A stretch of 64,000 nucleotides of DNA from Pseudobacteriovorax antillogorgiicola. GTDB taxonomy: Bacteria; Bdellovibrionota_B; Oligoflexia; Oligoflexales; RGVZ01. Below are positions 40,336 to 49,455 of the stretch, piece by piece. Numbering within the stretch: position 1 is the stretch's first letter; every line of letters starts with the position of its first letter. The notes beneath the pieces were generated by a model, which saw only the letters and a list, made by a program, of their open reading frames with translations, made no database searches and was not told the DNA's origin. The stretch is from NCBI GenBank assembly GCA_945865565.1, contig CAMBEK010000001.1, positions 351,795 through 415,794 on the forward strand. Reading direction: 5' to 3'. A program made the translations under genes and the position numbers.

Positions 40336-42654
40336 CTAAAATGCCTCGGGCATGATTTTCATCATCCCTCCCGCCGCCCATCTTTTTTGAAGATCGGAAT
40401 AGTGACTGGACCCTATATGGCCCGATTGCCCCACCGGGAACATCCAGACACTTTCCTTTGGTTGGGCAAGGTTCCAGATTATTCGCACCGATGGTCCGTG
40501 ATCTGGTTTTTCTGCTCGGACGAGATCGGCATAACCAAACTGGGCTTGGCTTCCAACTTTAAAAAACCAGCCAATAAAAGGAACATTTTTGACGAATGGG
40601 TGTTGTCCATTCCATTTGTTGCGCTCTTGATAGGATACTTTTTCGGGATTCGCCGCAACCTGTTGCAGGATTGCTGTGGCCAGGTCGGAATCATTTAAAC
40701 CAAAGGCCGTGAAACTATTCTTTTTCGCGATCAAGGCGACCAGCCATGCGCGTTCTAGTTTCCAGTGATATTTTTCATTTTCGCCGAGTTCTGGCTTGTA
40801 GTGATCTTTGAGGCGCCCCAGCAAGGCCTTGTACATCAGGTGTTCTGAAGTGATGCTTTCGTCGAAAGTGCTTGGCTCGCTCTGACCCGAGCCGTCCCAA
40901 CGCAGCCACTTTTGTTGCATGTTCTTTTCCGCTTCGGTCGAAGAGACCGAATGGACAGCCAGCCAATAAAGCAGCTCGCGGCGGAATCGAGAGGTGGTAT
41001 CCAGCTGCAGGTCCAGCATTTGTTCTTGGAGGTGATTGTTTCGGCTGGCCAGAACCGACGTGATTCGTTCCTGCCGGTCCTCGCCGTACCATCCATGTCC
41101 AAATCGATCGACCCACATCCGCTGGTTTGCGGTTGCCATGGATGTCGGTTTGAAATTTTTCTCTGCCTCGATCCATAATCTCGGGCGTTCTGCCGGCGCT
41201 GCAAAATTGCGCCATTCTCCGACATTTGCAGGCTGCGGAATGCGGCCCGTAACTTCCCTGACAACACCAGTTCCTGAGGCGCGGTAACCGATGTTGCCCT
41301 TTCGGTCCATGATCAAGATATTCTGGGCGGGGGCTGCGAAACGGTCAGCAGCGGCATTGAGATCGTTCCAGTTTTTTGCGCGGTTCAGATCCAAGGTGGG
41401 CAGCCCCAACCGGCCTGGCTTTAAAGGTAGCCACTGGCGGCTGTAAAATTTTCCGCTCCCTGCGGGCATCTCAACGAGCGGACCTCGATGGGTTTTGCGA
41501 ACTTTAAGTTGGTGTGGTTTATCCCCCTTCACTTCGATGGACACGGTGGTGATTTCGATGTCTCGCCACTGCTTCCCCGATCCTCCATTGGCATAAGCGT
41601 ACTTCGTGCCTTCTGGATTGATTTCTTCTTCCAGCAGGTCGTCCACATCCTCACCAACGTTGGTGAAGGCCCAAGCCAGTGACGGATTCATCCCCAGGAT
41701 CACGCCAGGAAGTCCTGGGAGTGCAACACCTGTGGCCCATTCGTTGGTTTTTGTTTTAAGCCTCAGGGCGTACCAGATTTGTGGAGTGCTTTGCCCCAAG
41801 TGTGGGTCGTTTGCCAGATACGATCCCGCGGGTCCATGCCATGCCCAGGAGTTGCTGCCGATGGCATAGGGCTCCGTGTTCATCGTGGGACGAGAAGCAA
41901 ATTCTTGGGCGCTAATCGCCTTTGCCGGGAGAGCGTCAGCGCCACTGGGAATGACGAGAGGCTTGCGTTCGCGCTCATTGAAGTACGGTTTGTTCCAGGG
42001 GTGTTCCATGGTGTAAATGAAATTCTCCCAGGCGGGGGGAAGAACTTTGCGCCATTTGGCTTGAGTCAATTCATTTTCACTGCTGGATGAAAGGGTTTCA
42101 GCCATCGATAGTATGACGAGAAGTGTGTCTTCGCAGTGCCATGGCTCTGGCCTCTGTCCCGTGATCGTGTATTCAATTCCCCACCGGCCAGGGAACTTTT
42201 CAATGAATTGATTGACGCCCAAAGCATAGGATTCGCAAAATTCGCGATGCTCTGGCGGTAAAAGTCTGGCCGATTCTTTCATTATGTTTGCGCGGTCTTC
42301 GCGTTGGGCGCGGATGTCCAGATCCAATGCCTTTGGACCGAACCATGCCGCCAATCTGCCGCCCGCTTTTCGGCGGATAAGGTCCATCTGCCACATGCGC
42401 TCGCTGGCAACGACAAAGCCCTGTGCTTTGGCCACCTCCGTCCAATTTCCGGCGGTAATGGTGGGAATTCCCGATTCATCAAATGATACGGTCGCTTCCG
42501 GGAGATGCTTTGCATATTCGCGTTCGGCAAGGCCTTGGCGCTTGACGGCCCAGAAAACCGTCACAGTGACGATCACAATGAGTGCAGAAATAACCGCGGC
42601 CAAGACTTTTCTCAAAGTCCACTGAGTCCAATACGTCCGTTGATGGGAACCCAT
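40336..42654 (-). CDS. Penicillin acylase family N-terminal-serine hydrolase
   Basis: A 772-residue Ntn hydrolase. Residues about 15-36 form a membrane segment, so the enzyme is periplasmic, anchored or secreted. The alpha-chain region contains ASERMWQMDLIRRKAGGRLA and YALGVNQFIEKFP. The autoprocessing site is GSNSW with Ser267 as the expected new N-terminus of the beta chain, followed by NDPHLGQSTPQIWYALRL, LPGLPGVILGMNPSLAWAFTN, and TANQRMWVDRFGHGW. Family members cut amide bonds in penicillins, acyl-homoserine lactones or other acylated amines; the substrate here is unknown. It is separated from trpS by 47 bases on the same strand. Confidence 0.9.
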   Translation of the reverse strand: MGSHQRTYWTQWTLRKVLAAVISALIVIVTVTVFWAVKRQGLAEREYAKHLPEATVSFDESGIPTITAGNWTEVAKAQGFVVASERMWQMDLIRRKAGGRLAAWFGPKALDLDIRAQREDRANIMKESARLLPPEHREFCESYALGVNQFIEKFPGRWGIEYTITGQRPEPWHCEDTLLVILSMAETLSSSSENELTQAKWRKVLPPAWENFIYTMEHPWNKPYFNERERKPLVIPSGADALPAKAISAQEFASRPTMNTEPYAIGSNSWAWHGPAGSYLANDPHLGQSTPQIWYALRLKTKTNEWATGVALPGLPGVILGMNPSLAWAFTNVGEDVDDLLEEEINPEGTKYAYANGGSGKQWRDIEITTVSIEVKGDKPHQLKVRKTHRGPLVEMPAGSGKFYSRQWLPLKPGRLGLPTLDLNRAKNWNDLNAAADRFAAPAQNILIMDRKGNIGYRASGTGVVREVTGRIPQPANVGEWRNFAAPAERPRLWIEAEKNFKPTSMATANQRMWVDRFGHGWYGEDRQERITSVLASRNNHLQEQMLDLQLDTTSRFRRELLYWLAVHSVSSTEAEKNMQQKWLRWDGSGQSEPSTFDESITSEHLMYKALLGRLKDHYKPELGENEKYHWKLERAWLVALIAKKNSFTAFGLNDSDLATAILQQVAANPEKVSYQERNKWNGQHPFVKNVPFIGWFFKVGSQAQFGYADLVRAEKPDHGPSVRIIWNLAQPKESVWMFPVGQSGHIGSSHYSDLQKRWAAGGMMKIMPEAF

Positions 42655-42701
42655 GATTTGCCTCCATGCAAAAGAGTAGGATTTTTTGATGCGCGCGAAA
42701 T

Positions 42702-43694
42702 TTAATACGGACGCCCTATGAGGCCAATCCTGTCCTGAATCCGGTTCAGCTTCTCGGTCGCCAAACCGCGGGCTTTCCGTGAGCCCTCTTGCAAGAGATT
42801 CCTTAAATCTTCCTGACGACCCATCCAGTGATTGTACTGTTCGCGCATCGGACCGAAGGTCGCCGAAATCTTTTCGAGTAGTTCCATTTTCGCGTGGCCG
42901 TATCCGTAGCCACCACTCAAGTATTTCTCTCTCATTGCCCGGATCTCGTCCGGAGTTCCGAGTAGCGAGAATATTTTTACGACGTTGCAGGTATCTGGAT
43001 TTTTTGGCTCAGCCAGGCCCTTGGCGTCGGTGACGATACTCAACACTTGCTTCTTCCACTCCTTGTCGTCAGCAAAAAGAGAAACCGTGTTGTTTTTTGA
43101 TTTGCTCATCTTTTCGCCGTCAGTTCCCGGAACGACAGCAACGGTGTCAGAGATCATCGGTTCGGGGATCACCAGGGTTTCGCCAAAACGATGATTGAAG
43201 CGCTGGGCCATGTCGCGCGTCATCTCAAGGTGCTGCTTCTGGTCTTGGCCAACCGGAACAAGGTTGGCGTCAAACAGCAGAATGTCGGCCGCCATGAGGA
43301 TCGGATAATTGAAGACGCCCATGTTGATGTCGAGGCCCTTTGCCTGGGCGTCCTTAAAGGAATGGGCGCGGGACATAACGCCAAAGGGAACCTGGCAGCT
43401 CAGGATCCAAGCCAATTCATTCACCTCGGGCACCGCAGACTGCGCGTATAGCAAGCTTTTTGAAGGATCCAGTCCACAGGCCAGAAAAGACGCCAGCATC
43501 CGGTAGCTGTTCAGCCTGTTCTCTTCCGGGTGGTAATGCTCGTTGAGTGCGTGGAAATCTGCCAAAAAAAGGAAGAGTTCATAGTGATCTTGAAGTTCTA
43601 TGGCTGGCTTGTAGGCGCCAAAATAGTTTCCCAGGTGAGGCATTCCGGTCGCCCGGGACCCGGTCAGGACGCGTTTTTTTTTGTTGGTGGCCAT
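42702..43694 (-). CDS. trpS: Tryptophanyl-tRNA synthetase
   Basis: A 330-residue class I aminoacyl-tRNA synthetase. The HIGH-type motif reads PHLGNYFGA after TGSRATGM (residues about 12-27) and the KMSKS loop is EKMSKSKNN. The segment VPVGQDQKQHLEMTRDMAQRFN is diagnostic of TrpRS/TyrRS. ATG 43694 is the start; a TTG at 43697 would only add one residue. Divergent from ihfA across a 187-base gap in which no clear sigma-70 boxes could be assigned. Confidence 0.95.
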   Translation of the reverse strand: MATNKKKRVLTGSRATGMPHLGNYFGAYKPAIELQDHYELFLFLADFHALNEHYHPEENRLNSYRMLASFLACGLDPSKSLLYAQSAVPEVNELAWILSCQVPFGVMSRAHSFKDAQAKGLDINMGVFNYPILMAADILLFDANLVPVGQDQKQHLEMTRDMAQRFNHRFGETLVIPEPMISDTVAVVPGTDGEKMSKSKNNTVSLFADDKEWKKQVLSIVTDAKGLAEPKNPDTCNVVKIFSLLGTPDEIRAMREKYLSGGYGYGHAKMELLEKISATFGPMREQYNHWMGRQEDLRNLLQEGSRKARGLATEKLNRIQDRIGLIGRPY

Positions 43695-43881
43695 CAAGCC
43701 CGCTCTCCCCAGGTCAGGGTCATGATTTTTTATGCTGCCGGGGTCGGTTTCTTTCCGTCCGGGCAGGAACTTGGTAATATATTTTAGGCGGTTAGAGATT
43801 CATAGGCCAAAAGTTACTTCAAAGATGTGCGCTGCGGCGTGTTGATGTTTTTAAGAGGCGTTTGCCAGTCAAGGAGTTCTC

Positions 43882-44211
43882 ATGACGCTGACCAAGGACA
43901 CCCTAATTGAGATGATTCGCGACAAGGTAGGCTTTCCCGTCAAGGAGGCAAAGGACATCCTTGAGACCGTCCTTGAAGAGATCAAGCAAAAGCTTGAAGA
44001 CGGCCGTGAAGTCAAAATTTCTGGCTTCGGGAAGTGGAACGTCAAGGAAAAACGGTCACGCCCAGGACGCAATCCGCACACCGGACAACGCATCGAGATC
44101 ACGGCCCGTCGCGTCGTGACCTTTCATCCGTCCGATAAATTGCGTGAATCCGTGAATCGCCAGGAGCGTGTCACAGACACGGGAACGTCAGGCGACGACG
44201 AGTTCGAATAA
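43882..44211 (+). CDS. ihfA: Integration host factor subunit alpha-like
   Basis: A 109-residue HU/IHF-family DNA-bending protein. It has the N-terminal helical dimer body (LTKDTLIEMIRDKVGFPVKEAKDILETVLEEIKQKL), the core GREVKISGFGKWNVKEKRSRPGRNPHTGQRIEITARRVVTFHPSDKLRESV with the arm tip proline of the GRNPHTG loop, and an acidic tail. The sequence is nearer IHF-alpha than HU. ATG 43882 follows AAGGAG by about seven bases. It is followed by an intrinsic terminator, so it is probably monocistronic. Confidence 0.88.
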   Translation: MTLTKDTLIEMIRDKVGFPVKEAKDILETVLEEIKQKLEDGREVKISGFGKWNVKEKRSRPGRNPHTGQRIEITARRVVTFHPSDKLRESVNRQERVTDTGTSGDDEFE

Positions 44212-44236
44212 TCCGCTGTTTTCGAGTTTCTCAATA

Positions 44237-44283
44237 GAAAAGCCGCCCCCAGATCAACAATTGCTGGATGGCGGCTTTTCTTG
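44237..44283 (+). terminator. Rho-independent terminator after ihfA
   Basis: AAAAGCCGCC (44237-44246) pairs with GGCGGCTTTT (44270-44279), followed by CTTG and more T-rich sequence. The loop is 23 bases and can fold further. It lies 26 bases after the ihfA stop. Confidence 0.85.
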
Positions 44284-44336
44284 TTTCTGGTGAAACCAAG
44301 ACCCGGTAAGCTACTCGTTTCCGGGGGGTTCATATT

Positions 44337-44945
44337 GTGAGACTGACAAAGATTTACACAAAAGTGGGAGACAAGGGGCTGACCTTTCTGGCCAATGGCA
44401 CCAAGGTCCCGAAATACCACCTGCGCATTGAGGCTTATGGCACAATTGATGAGCTCAACTCATTCACTGGGCTCTTGCGCGACCAGTTGCATCTTTTGGA
44501 GCAACATAAGGGAATGCCACGCATAGGAGAATTGCTCCAGCGACTGCGCCGCATTCAGAACGAGCTCTTTGATGTTGGCGGAGAACTTGCCACGCCAAAG
44601 GAGTCACTCGACCTATTGCGCCAACAAGTTGTGACCCATGAATCGGTCTCGCTTCTCGAAAAAGAAATCGACGAATACAATGATCTTCTGGAGCCGCTGG
44701 CAAATTTCATTCTGCCGGGGGGGCATCAGGCCAATGCGATGGCCCATGTGGTTCGAACAGTATGCCGCCGGGCGGAGCGTGCCGTGGTAGCTTTCGCCAG
44801 TGAGGATTCTGTTCGTGAAGAAGTTTCGATTTATCTCAATCGTTTGAGCGACTGGTTTTTTGTCGTCAGTCGTGTGATCTCCCAGGAAGCCGGCGTTCCG
44901 GAAATTCTGTGGCAACAGAAGGGCAAGAATGTCCCGAAGGTTTAA
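44337..44945 (+). CDS. pduO: Cob(I)alamin adenosyltransferase, PduO type
   Basis: This enzyme transfers adenosyl from ATP to cob(I)alamin to make adenosylcobalamin. The 202-residue product starts at GTG 44337 with MRLTKIYTKVGDKGLTFLANGTKVPKYHLRIEAYGTIDELNSFTG, the ATP-binding pattern of the family, followed by RIQNELFDVGGELATP, FILPGGHQANAMAHVVRTVCRRAER and NRLSDWFFVVSR. It would supply the cofactor for the eutBC enzyme elsewhere in this window, an inference from shared chemistry. It overlaps the next gene by 17 bases. Confidence 0.94.
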   Translation: MRLTKIYTKVGDKGLTFLANGTKVPKYHLRIEAYGTIDELNSFTGLLRDQLHLLEQHKGMPRIGELLQRLRRIQNELFDVGGELATPKESLDLLRQQVVTHESVSLLEKEIDEYNDLLEPLANFILPGGHQANAMAHVVRTVCRRAERAVVAFASEDSVREEVSIYLNRLSDWFFVVSRVISQEAGVPEILWQQKGKNVPKV

Positions 44946-45300
44946 TTGTCCTTGGACTCATTTCGTTCTTGCGGGTTTGTCGGCAGCTTTTTTGCTGGTT
45001 TCCGTCGGGCAGGTGTTTGCTGGAGCAGGACGCGTCGTGTGGGCTACTAAAGTTGCTCAAGAGGCAATCTCGCGCGACCGGAAAAAAATGCTTCGCCTTG
45101 ACGAAATTTCGTTAAAAAGAGCGGTCCAAGCGGCCTTTCGTGCGGGCGGCTTATATGTTCCCCTGGAAGATGTTATTCTGGGCAACCGTAAGGCCACCGT
45201 ATGGTTGGCAGTCCCATTTCGGATTCCTTGGGCTGGAACTTTTGTTTATGGCCTTTCACGGGAATTTATCTTCGATTCATCCGTTGGACGTGATCAATGA
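44929..45300 (+). CDS. Small exported protein, unknown function
   Basis: A 123-residue product with an N-terminal signal-peptide-like stretch (THFVLAGLSAAFLLVSVGQVFAG) and a mature part of about 90 residues that is basic at first (ISRDRKKMLRLDEISLKRAVQ) and then hydrophobic (TVWLAVPFRIPWAGTFVYGL). I do not recognise a family. ATG 44929 lies inside the end of pduO (17-base overlap), and the stop overlaps the next gene by four bases, so the three are probably co-translated. Confidence 0.6.
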   Translation: MSRRFNCPWTHFVLAGLSAAFLLVSVGQVFAGAGRVVWATKVAQEAISRDRKKMLRLDEISLKRAVQAAFRAGGLYVPLEDVILGNRKATVWLAVPFRIPWAGTFVYGLSREFIFDSSVGRDQ

Positions 45301-45956
45301 GCGCAGTTTCAGGACAAAGTACGACAGACCAGGTCCTTGAGTCCGTTGTCGCTGATGCGGAGGCAGCCTACGGTAAAGATGCTTTTGTGACGGCCAAGGA
45401 GGAGTTTTACAGCCGCTTCGGGAAGGTTTTTCCTGAAGACCCATTTTACGAATCCAGAATGAGCTATTTCTTGGATTTTTTTGTTCTCCTTCGCCCGATT
45501 CCTGGCGAGTCTTCCACCCCGTTTATGAAGTTTGCTTCATTCAACAAATCAAACCCTGCGCATTTGATCGTCGCACTGGAGTCCTTCCGGCATTCAATTT
45601 TTGAAGTGGAATCTGTGGTGGGTTCAAGTGGTATGTCCGTGTTGGATCTTCGTACCGGTGAGATTTACAAGGTAAAGTCCAAGGGCGAGGAGTCCTTTCG
45701 GGGGTTCACGAAGGGCGCCGTTTTCCAGGGATTTCTCTTTCCTTCGGATGATTTCGCTTTTTTGGGAAACGGTCTGGTCATGCACCCGTCTCAGGCTCTA
45801 GCGATCATCAAAAAATTTCTTAAAAATGCTGTTAAATCAGTGGATTTTGACGAGCAGGTGGTTCTAGCCCGGCTTGCGTTTGTCCAACTGAAAGCTTTGC
45901 GCCACAGTCATGCGGGAGCAAAGCGGATCTACGGAAACGAACTGGCTATTTCCTGA
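45297..45956 (+). CDS. Protein of unknown function
   Basis: A 219-residue product, mostly soluble, without membrane segments or a signal peptide. It contains VTAKEEFYSRFGKVFPEDPFYESRMSYFLDFFVLLRP, SVLDLRTGEIYKVK and EQVVLARLAFVQLKALRHSHAG. No family is recognised; the mixed alpha/beta composition gives no clear active site. It overlaps the preceding gene by four bases (ATGA) and is followed by a T-rich stretch (from about 45957) before the pilB leader. Confidence 0.65.
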   Translation: MSAVSGQSTTDQVLESVVADAEAAYGKDAFVTAKEEFYSRFGKVFPEDPFYESRMSYFLDFFVLLRPIPGESSTPFMKFASFNKSNPAHLIVALESFRHSIFEVESVVGSSGMSVLDLRTGEIYKVKSKGEESFRGFTKGAVFQGFLFPSDDFAFLGNGLVMHPSQALAIIKKFLKNAVKSVDFDEQVVLARLAFVQLKALRHSHAGAKRIYGNELAIS

Positions 45957-46082
45957 TTTTTTTGATTTTTTTAAATTATAGCCCTGTCGGGCCGCCATTC
46001 CCTTTGCGCCTAAGAAAACCAGTGTTTTTGCCGAATCAATCGGTGAGGTTCTGGTATTCCGGACCCCTACAAGAAGGTGCGA

Positions 46083-47810
46083 ATGGTTCTATTTCGCGAC
46101 ATCGTGAAAAAAGCCTTGGGGCTGACTGAAGAGCAAATTCAGCACGCTGAAGATCATGCTGTAAAAGCAGAAATCAGTCTGACTCATGCTGTCGAGTTGC
46201 TTGAATTTATTCCCATCACTGAATTTCTTGACGGTATGTCGAAGGTCTACCGTGTCCCAAAAATCAGATTGGATGAAATCGACATCCCGAGGGTAATCAT
46301 AGAACTCATTCCCCGGGAAGTGGCGATGAAGTTCAAGGTTATTCCGGTTTCCCAGTCGCCCAACGAGATTGTTGTGGCCATGGCAGATCCGCGCGAACTT
46401 GAGACAATCAATGCTGTGCGTTTCAGAACGGGGCTTTTTGCTCGTCCTGTCTTGGCTGCGGAAAGTCATCTCACCGATGCCCTGGCAAAATACTATGGCC
46501 GGACCAGCACCGATTTGTCGGAACTCGAGAAACAGGGCAAAGACCTTGAAACTGCGATTGACGTTCTCGGTGTCAAGCGTCAACAAATCGGAGCCGGAAA
46601 CCAGGAGAGTGACGGACCGATCATCAAGCTGGTGAATTACATCTTGCTGGAAGCACAGTCGCGCGGTGCCTCCGATATTCACATTGAACCTTATGAAACT
46701 TACGTTCGCGTTCGACTGCGCATCGACGGCGTGCTGCATGAGTTGACCCGTCCGCCGGTCAACATGAAGCCAGCCCTCATTTCCCGGATCAAGATCATGT
46801 CGCGTCTGGATATTGCGGAAAGCCGTCTGCCGCAAGACGGTGCCATCAACATCCTCATGGGCTCAAATCCGGTCGATTATCGTGTCAGCTCTTTGCCAAC
46901 GGTATACGGCGAAAAAATCGTGATGCGTATCCTCGACAAGTCCGCCTTGAAGGTGGACATGACCCAGCTCGGTTTGGAGCAGGATCAGCTGGACAAATTC
47001 ATGTCGGCCATCGAAAGCCCTTACGGCATGGTGCTTGTGACCGGCCCGACGGGTTCAGGAAAAACGACGACACTTTATTCCGCGCTGACCGAATTGAATC
47101 AGGAATCAGACAACATCATGACGGCCGAGGATCCCGTCGAATACAATATTGAAGGCATCAATCAGATGCAGACCAAGGCCGAAATTGGTTTGACCTTTGC
47201 CGAGGCCTTGAAGTCATTCTTGCGCCAGGATCCGGATGTCATCATGGTCGGTGAGATCCGGGATTTGGAAACGGCTGAAATTGCCGTCAAGGCAGCCTTG
47301 ACGGGTCACATGGTGCTTTCGACCCTGCACACAAACAGTGCTCCAGATACCATCCGCCGCTTGTTGAACATGGGCGTCGAGTCCTTCAACCTGGTTTCAG
47401 CTTTGAACTGCATCACTGCGCAGCGTCTTGTGCGAAAAATTTGCGTCAAGTGTAAGACTCCCGATGATTCCGTCACTCCCGACATGCTTATAAAGGCAGG
47501 AATTGCCCCTCAGTTTGCGCAGCGGATCAAGCCCATGAAGGGGACCGGTTGTGGGGTTTGCGGTAACACGGGGAACAAGGGGCGTGTTGCGATCCACGAA
47601 GTTCTGAAGGTCAACGATGCGATCCGTGAATCCATCATGAAGGGCGAGGCATCGATGGATTTGAAGAAAATTGCGATGATGAACGGCATGCGAACTCTTC
47701 GGCAATCGGCGTTGATGAAGATGGCGGCCGGATTGATTTCGCTCTCCGAGGTTTTGAGTAACACAGCAGCAGACGAAGAAGGGGATGTTGCCTCGATTCA
47801 GGCAGCCTGA
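46083..47810 (+). CDS. pilB: PilB/GspE-type secretion ATPase
   Basis: A 575-residue assembly ATPase for type IV pili or type II secretion. The N-terminal MshEN-like domain (about 1-140) includes DIPRVIIELIPREVAMKFKVIPVS. The ATPase core has SRGASDIHIEPYE, the Walker A GPTGSGKTTTLYSAL, Asp box TAEDPVEYNIEGINQMQ, Walker B LRQDPDVIMVGEIRDLETAEIA and the His box STLHTN. A zinc tetracysteine (CVKCKT, CGVCGN) follows. ATG 46083 is chosen over GTG 46077 because AGAAGG lies seven bases upstream. PilB versus GspE is judged from pairing with the next gene and is not certain. Confidence 0.92.
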   Translation: MVLFRDIVKKALGLTEEQIQHAEDHAVKAEISLTHAVELLEFIPITEFLDGMSKVYRVPKIRLDEIDIPRVIIELIPREVAMKFKVIPVSQSPNEIVVAMADPRELETINAVRFRTGLFARPVLAAESHLTDALAKYYGRTSTDLSELEKQGKDLETAIDVLGVKRQQIGAGNQESDGPIIKLVNYILLEAQSRGASDIHIEPYETYVRVRLRIDGVLHELTRPPVNMKPALISRIKIMSRLDIAESRLPQDGAINILMGSNPVDYRVSSLPTVYGEKIVMRILDKSALKVDMTQLGLEQDQLDKFMSAIESPYGMVLVTGPTGSGKTTTLYSALTELNQESDNIMTAEDPVEYNIEGINQMQTKAEIGLTFAEALKSFLRQDPDVIMVGEIRDLETAEIAVKAALTGHMVLSTLHTNSAPDTIRRLLNMGVESFNLVSALNCITAQRLVRKICVKCKTPDDSVTPDMLIKAGIAPQFAQRIKPMKGTGCGVCGNTGNKGRVAIHEVLKVNDAIRESIMKGEASMDLKKIAMMNGMRTLRQSALMKMAAGLISLSEVLSNTAADEEGDVASIQAA

Positions 47811-47827
47811 AATTAAGGGATTTCGCA

Positions 47828-49114
47828 GTGGCTGATTTTGCATACAAAGCGAAAAGCAAGGACGGCAAGTTGTCGGAAGGCGTCATTAGCGGCCCTTCGG
47901 ATTCTGTCGTCCGAAGTCGCCTGACCCGGCAAGGGTTGAAGGTGGTTTCAATCAGCAAGAAAAAGGCGGCAAAGGCTGGGTCAGCTGGTGGATCCGATGA
48001 TGGAGTGATTGCGTTTGGTCCGATAAAAATTGTTGAAGATGGCAAGGGTGGATCGCAGATCATCATCGGCAGCGGTGCGCCGAGTATCCGTGATCTCGTT
48101 ATCTTTACCAAGCAGTTCGCAACCATGTTGTCGAGCGGAGTTCCACTCATCCAAACCATCAATGTGTTAGGATCCCAGCAGAAAAACAGGGTCTTCGCTG
48201 CGGTGTTGAGAAGGGTTCAGGGCGACGTCGAAAACGGAAAGACCTTGAGCGAGGCAATGCGTTCCCATAAAAGTTCTTTCGATTCGCTCTACGTTGCGAT
48301 GGTTCGCGCAGGCGAGACCAGCGGTAGTCTTGATCAAATCCTTTTGCGCCTTACGACTTATATCGAAAAGGCGGCGAAAATTAAATCCCAGGTAAAGTCT
48401 GCGATGGTTTATCCGGCTATCGTCGTTGTAGCGGCGACTTCTGTGATCTCCATCCTGCTCGCATTTGTGGTGCCGACGTTTGCCAAGCAGTTCCGTGATT
48501 CCGGACGAGATCTTCCGGCGTTGACCCAGATCGTGGTCGATTTTTCAGATTTTTTTCGCCTTAATTATACCTACCTGCTCGGCGGCGCCGCCTTCTTGTT
48601 TTTTGCGATCAACACGTATCGCAAGACTGAGGGGGGAAGTTCTCGCTTCGACCACATCGTCCTTTACATCCCTGTACTCGGGGATCTGATCAGAAAGGTT
48701 GCCGTCGGGCGCTTTTGTTCAACCCTTTCGACGATGCTCAAGGCCGGGGTAAACCTTCTGGAAGCGCTGAGTATTTGTGCTGCCTCGGCCGGGAATAAAA
48801 GGATCGAGGAATTCATTCTTTATGTCCGGGCCGAGATTGAGCAGGGCGTTAAATTCAGCACTCCCCTTGCCAAAGATGGCCTCTTCCCGCCAATGGTTGT
48901 TTCCATGGTTGAAGTGGGTGAGGCCACCGGTGCTCTGGATGACATGTTGTTCAAGGTGGCCGAGTTCTATGAAGAAGAAGTCGACGTGGCCGTTAAAACG
49001 CTCTTGTCCATGATCGAACCGATCATGATCGTCACCATCGGATCGGTTGTCGGTTTTATTGTGATCGCCATGTACCTGCCGGTCTTTGACATGGCTGGCA
49101 CGGTGGGCGGATGA
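47828..49114 (+). CDS. pilC: PilC/GspF-type inner-membrane platform protein
   Basis: A 428-residue polytopic platform protein of type IV pilus/type II secretion systems. N-terminal FAYKAKSKDGKLSEGVI and VRSRLTRQGLKVVSI are typical, then FTKQFATMLSSGVPLIQTINVLG, the first T2SSF domain, RAGETSGSLDQILLRL, and a second domain with FCSTLSTMLKAGVNLLEAL, MVEVGEATGALDDMLFKVAEFYEEEVD and the closing membrane pair. Start GTG 47828 is 17 bases after pilB. No pilT or pilin gene follows. Confidence 0.92.
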   Translation: MADFAYKAKSKDGKLSEGVISGPSDSVVRSRLTRQGLKVVSISKKKAAKAGSAGGSDDGVIAFGPIKIVEDGKGGSQIIIGSGAPSIRDLVIFTKQFATMLSSGVPLIQTINVLGSQQKNRVFAAVLRRVQGDVENGKTLSEAMRSHKSSFDSLYVAMVRAGETSGSLDQILLRLTTYIEKAAKIKSQVKSAMVYPAIVVVAATSVISILLAFVVPTFAKQFRDSGRDLPALTQIVVDFSDFFRLNYTYLLGGAAFLFFAINTYRKTEGGSSRFDHIVLYIPVLGDLIRKVAVGRFCSTLSTMLKAGVNLLEALSICAASAGNKRIEEFILYVRAEIEQGVKFSTPLAKDGLFPPMVVSMVEVGEATGALDDMLFKVAEFYEEEVDVAVKTLLSMIEPIMIVTIGSVVGFIVIAMYLPVFDMAGTVGG

Positions 49115-49127
49115 TGGTCTGAGGGCT

Positions 49128-49361
49128 TCACCCCCAGACGTGTTCACAGTCCTTGCAGGTGTATTCGTACGAGGAGGAGTCCTTTTTGGGCCGGACATCC
49201 CCTATCGATTCGGACCCACAGCGTGGGCATTTTTTTTGGCTATGATTCTGAATACAAAGAGAGTTCCGGCACCGGACCTCGCCGGGACTGGCTTCGGTTG
49301 TGTATCCAGGCCCTTGGCAGACCGGGCATCGGGCTGCTTTTCTTCGGTCTGAACTATCCAC
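49128..49361 (-). CDS. Small zinc-ribbon protein
   Basis: A 77-residue product from GTG 49361 with two Cys pairs in its first half (CPVC, then CRNSLC) and two more in the second half (CPRC, CKDC). The second half resembles the TFIIS-type zinc ribbon (CPRCGSESI...SSYEYTCKDCEHVW). Such small proteins bind zinc and often nucleic acid, but function is unknown. It is convergent with pilC; an imperfect hairpin at 49117-49139 lies between the two stops and may end both transcripts. Confidence 0.75.
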   Translation of the reverse strand: MDSSDRRKAARCPVCQGPGYTTEASPGEVRCRNSLCIQNHSQKKCPRCGSESIGDVRPKKDSSSYEYTCKDCEHVWG

Positions 49362-49455
49362 CAGTCGATTCCCCCGCCATCATGCTTTCTGGTCGCTCAC
49401 AGGTTGCGAAACCTGTCTGTTTGAGGGATGTTACCCCGACCTAGGAGGACATGTC

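Noticed and set aside
45957..46082. Intrinsic terminator in the T-rich stretch before pilB
   Set aside because: T-runs are present but the only preceding stem is about five pairs and weak.
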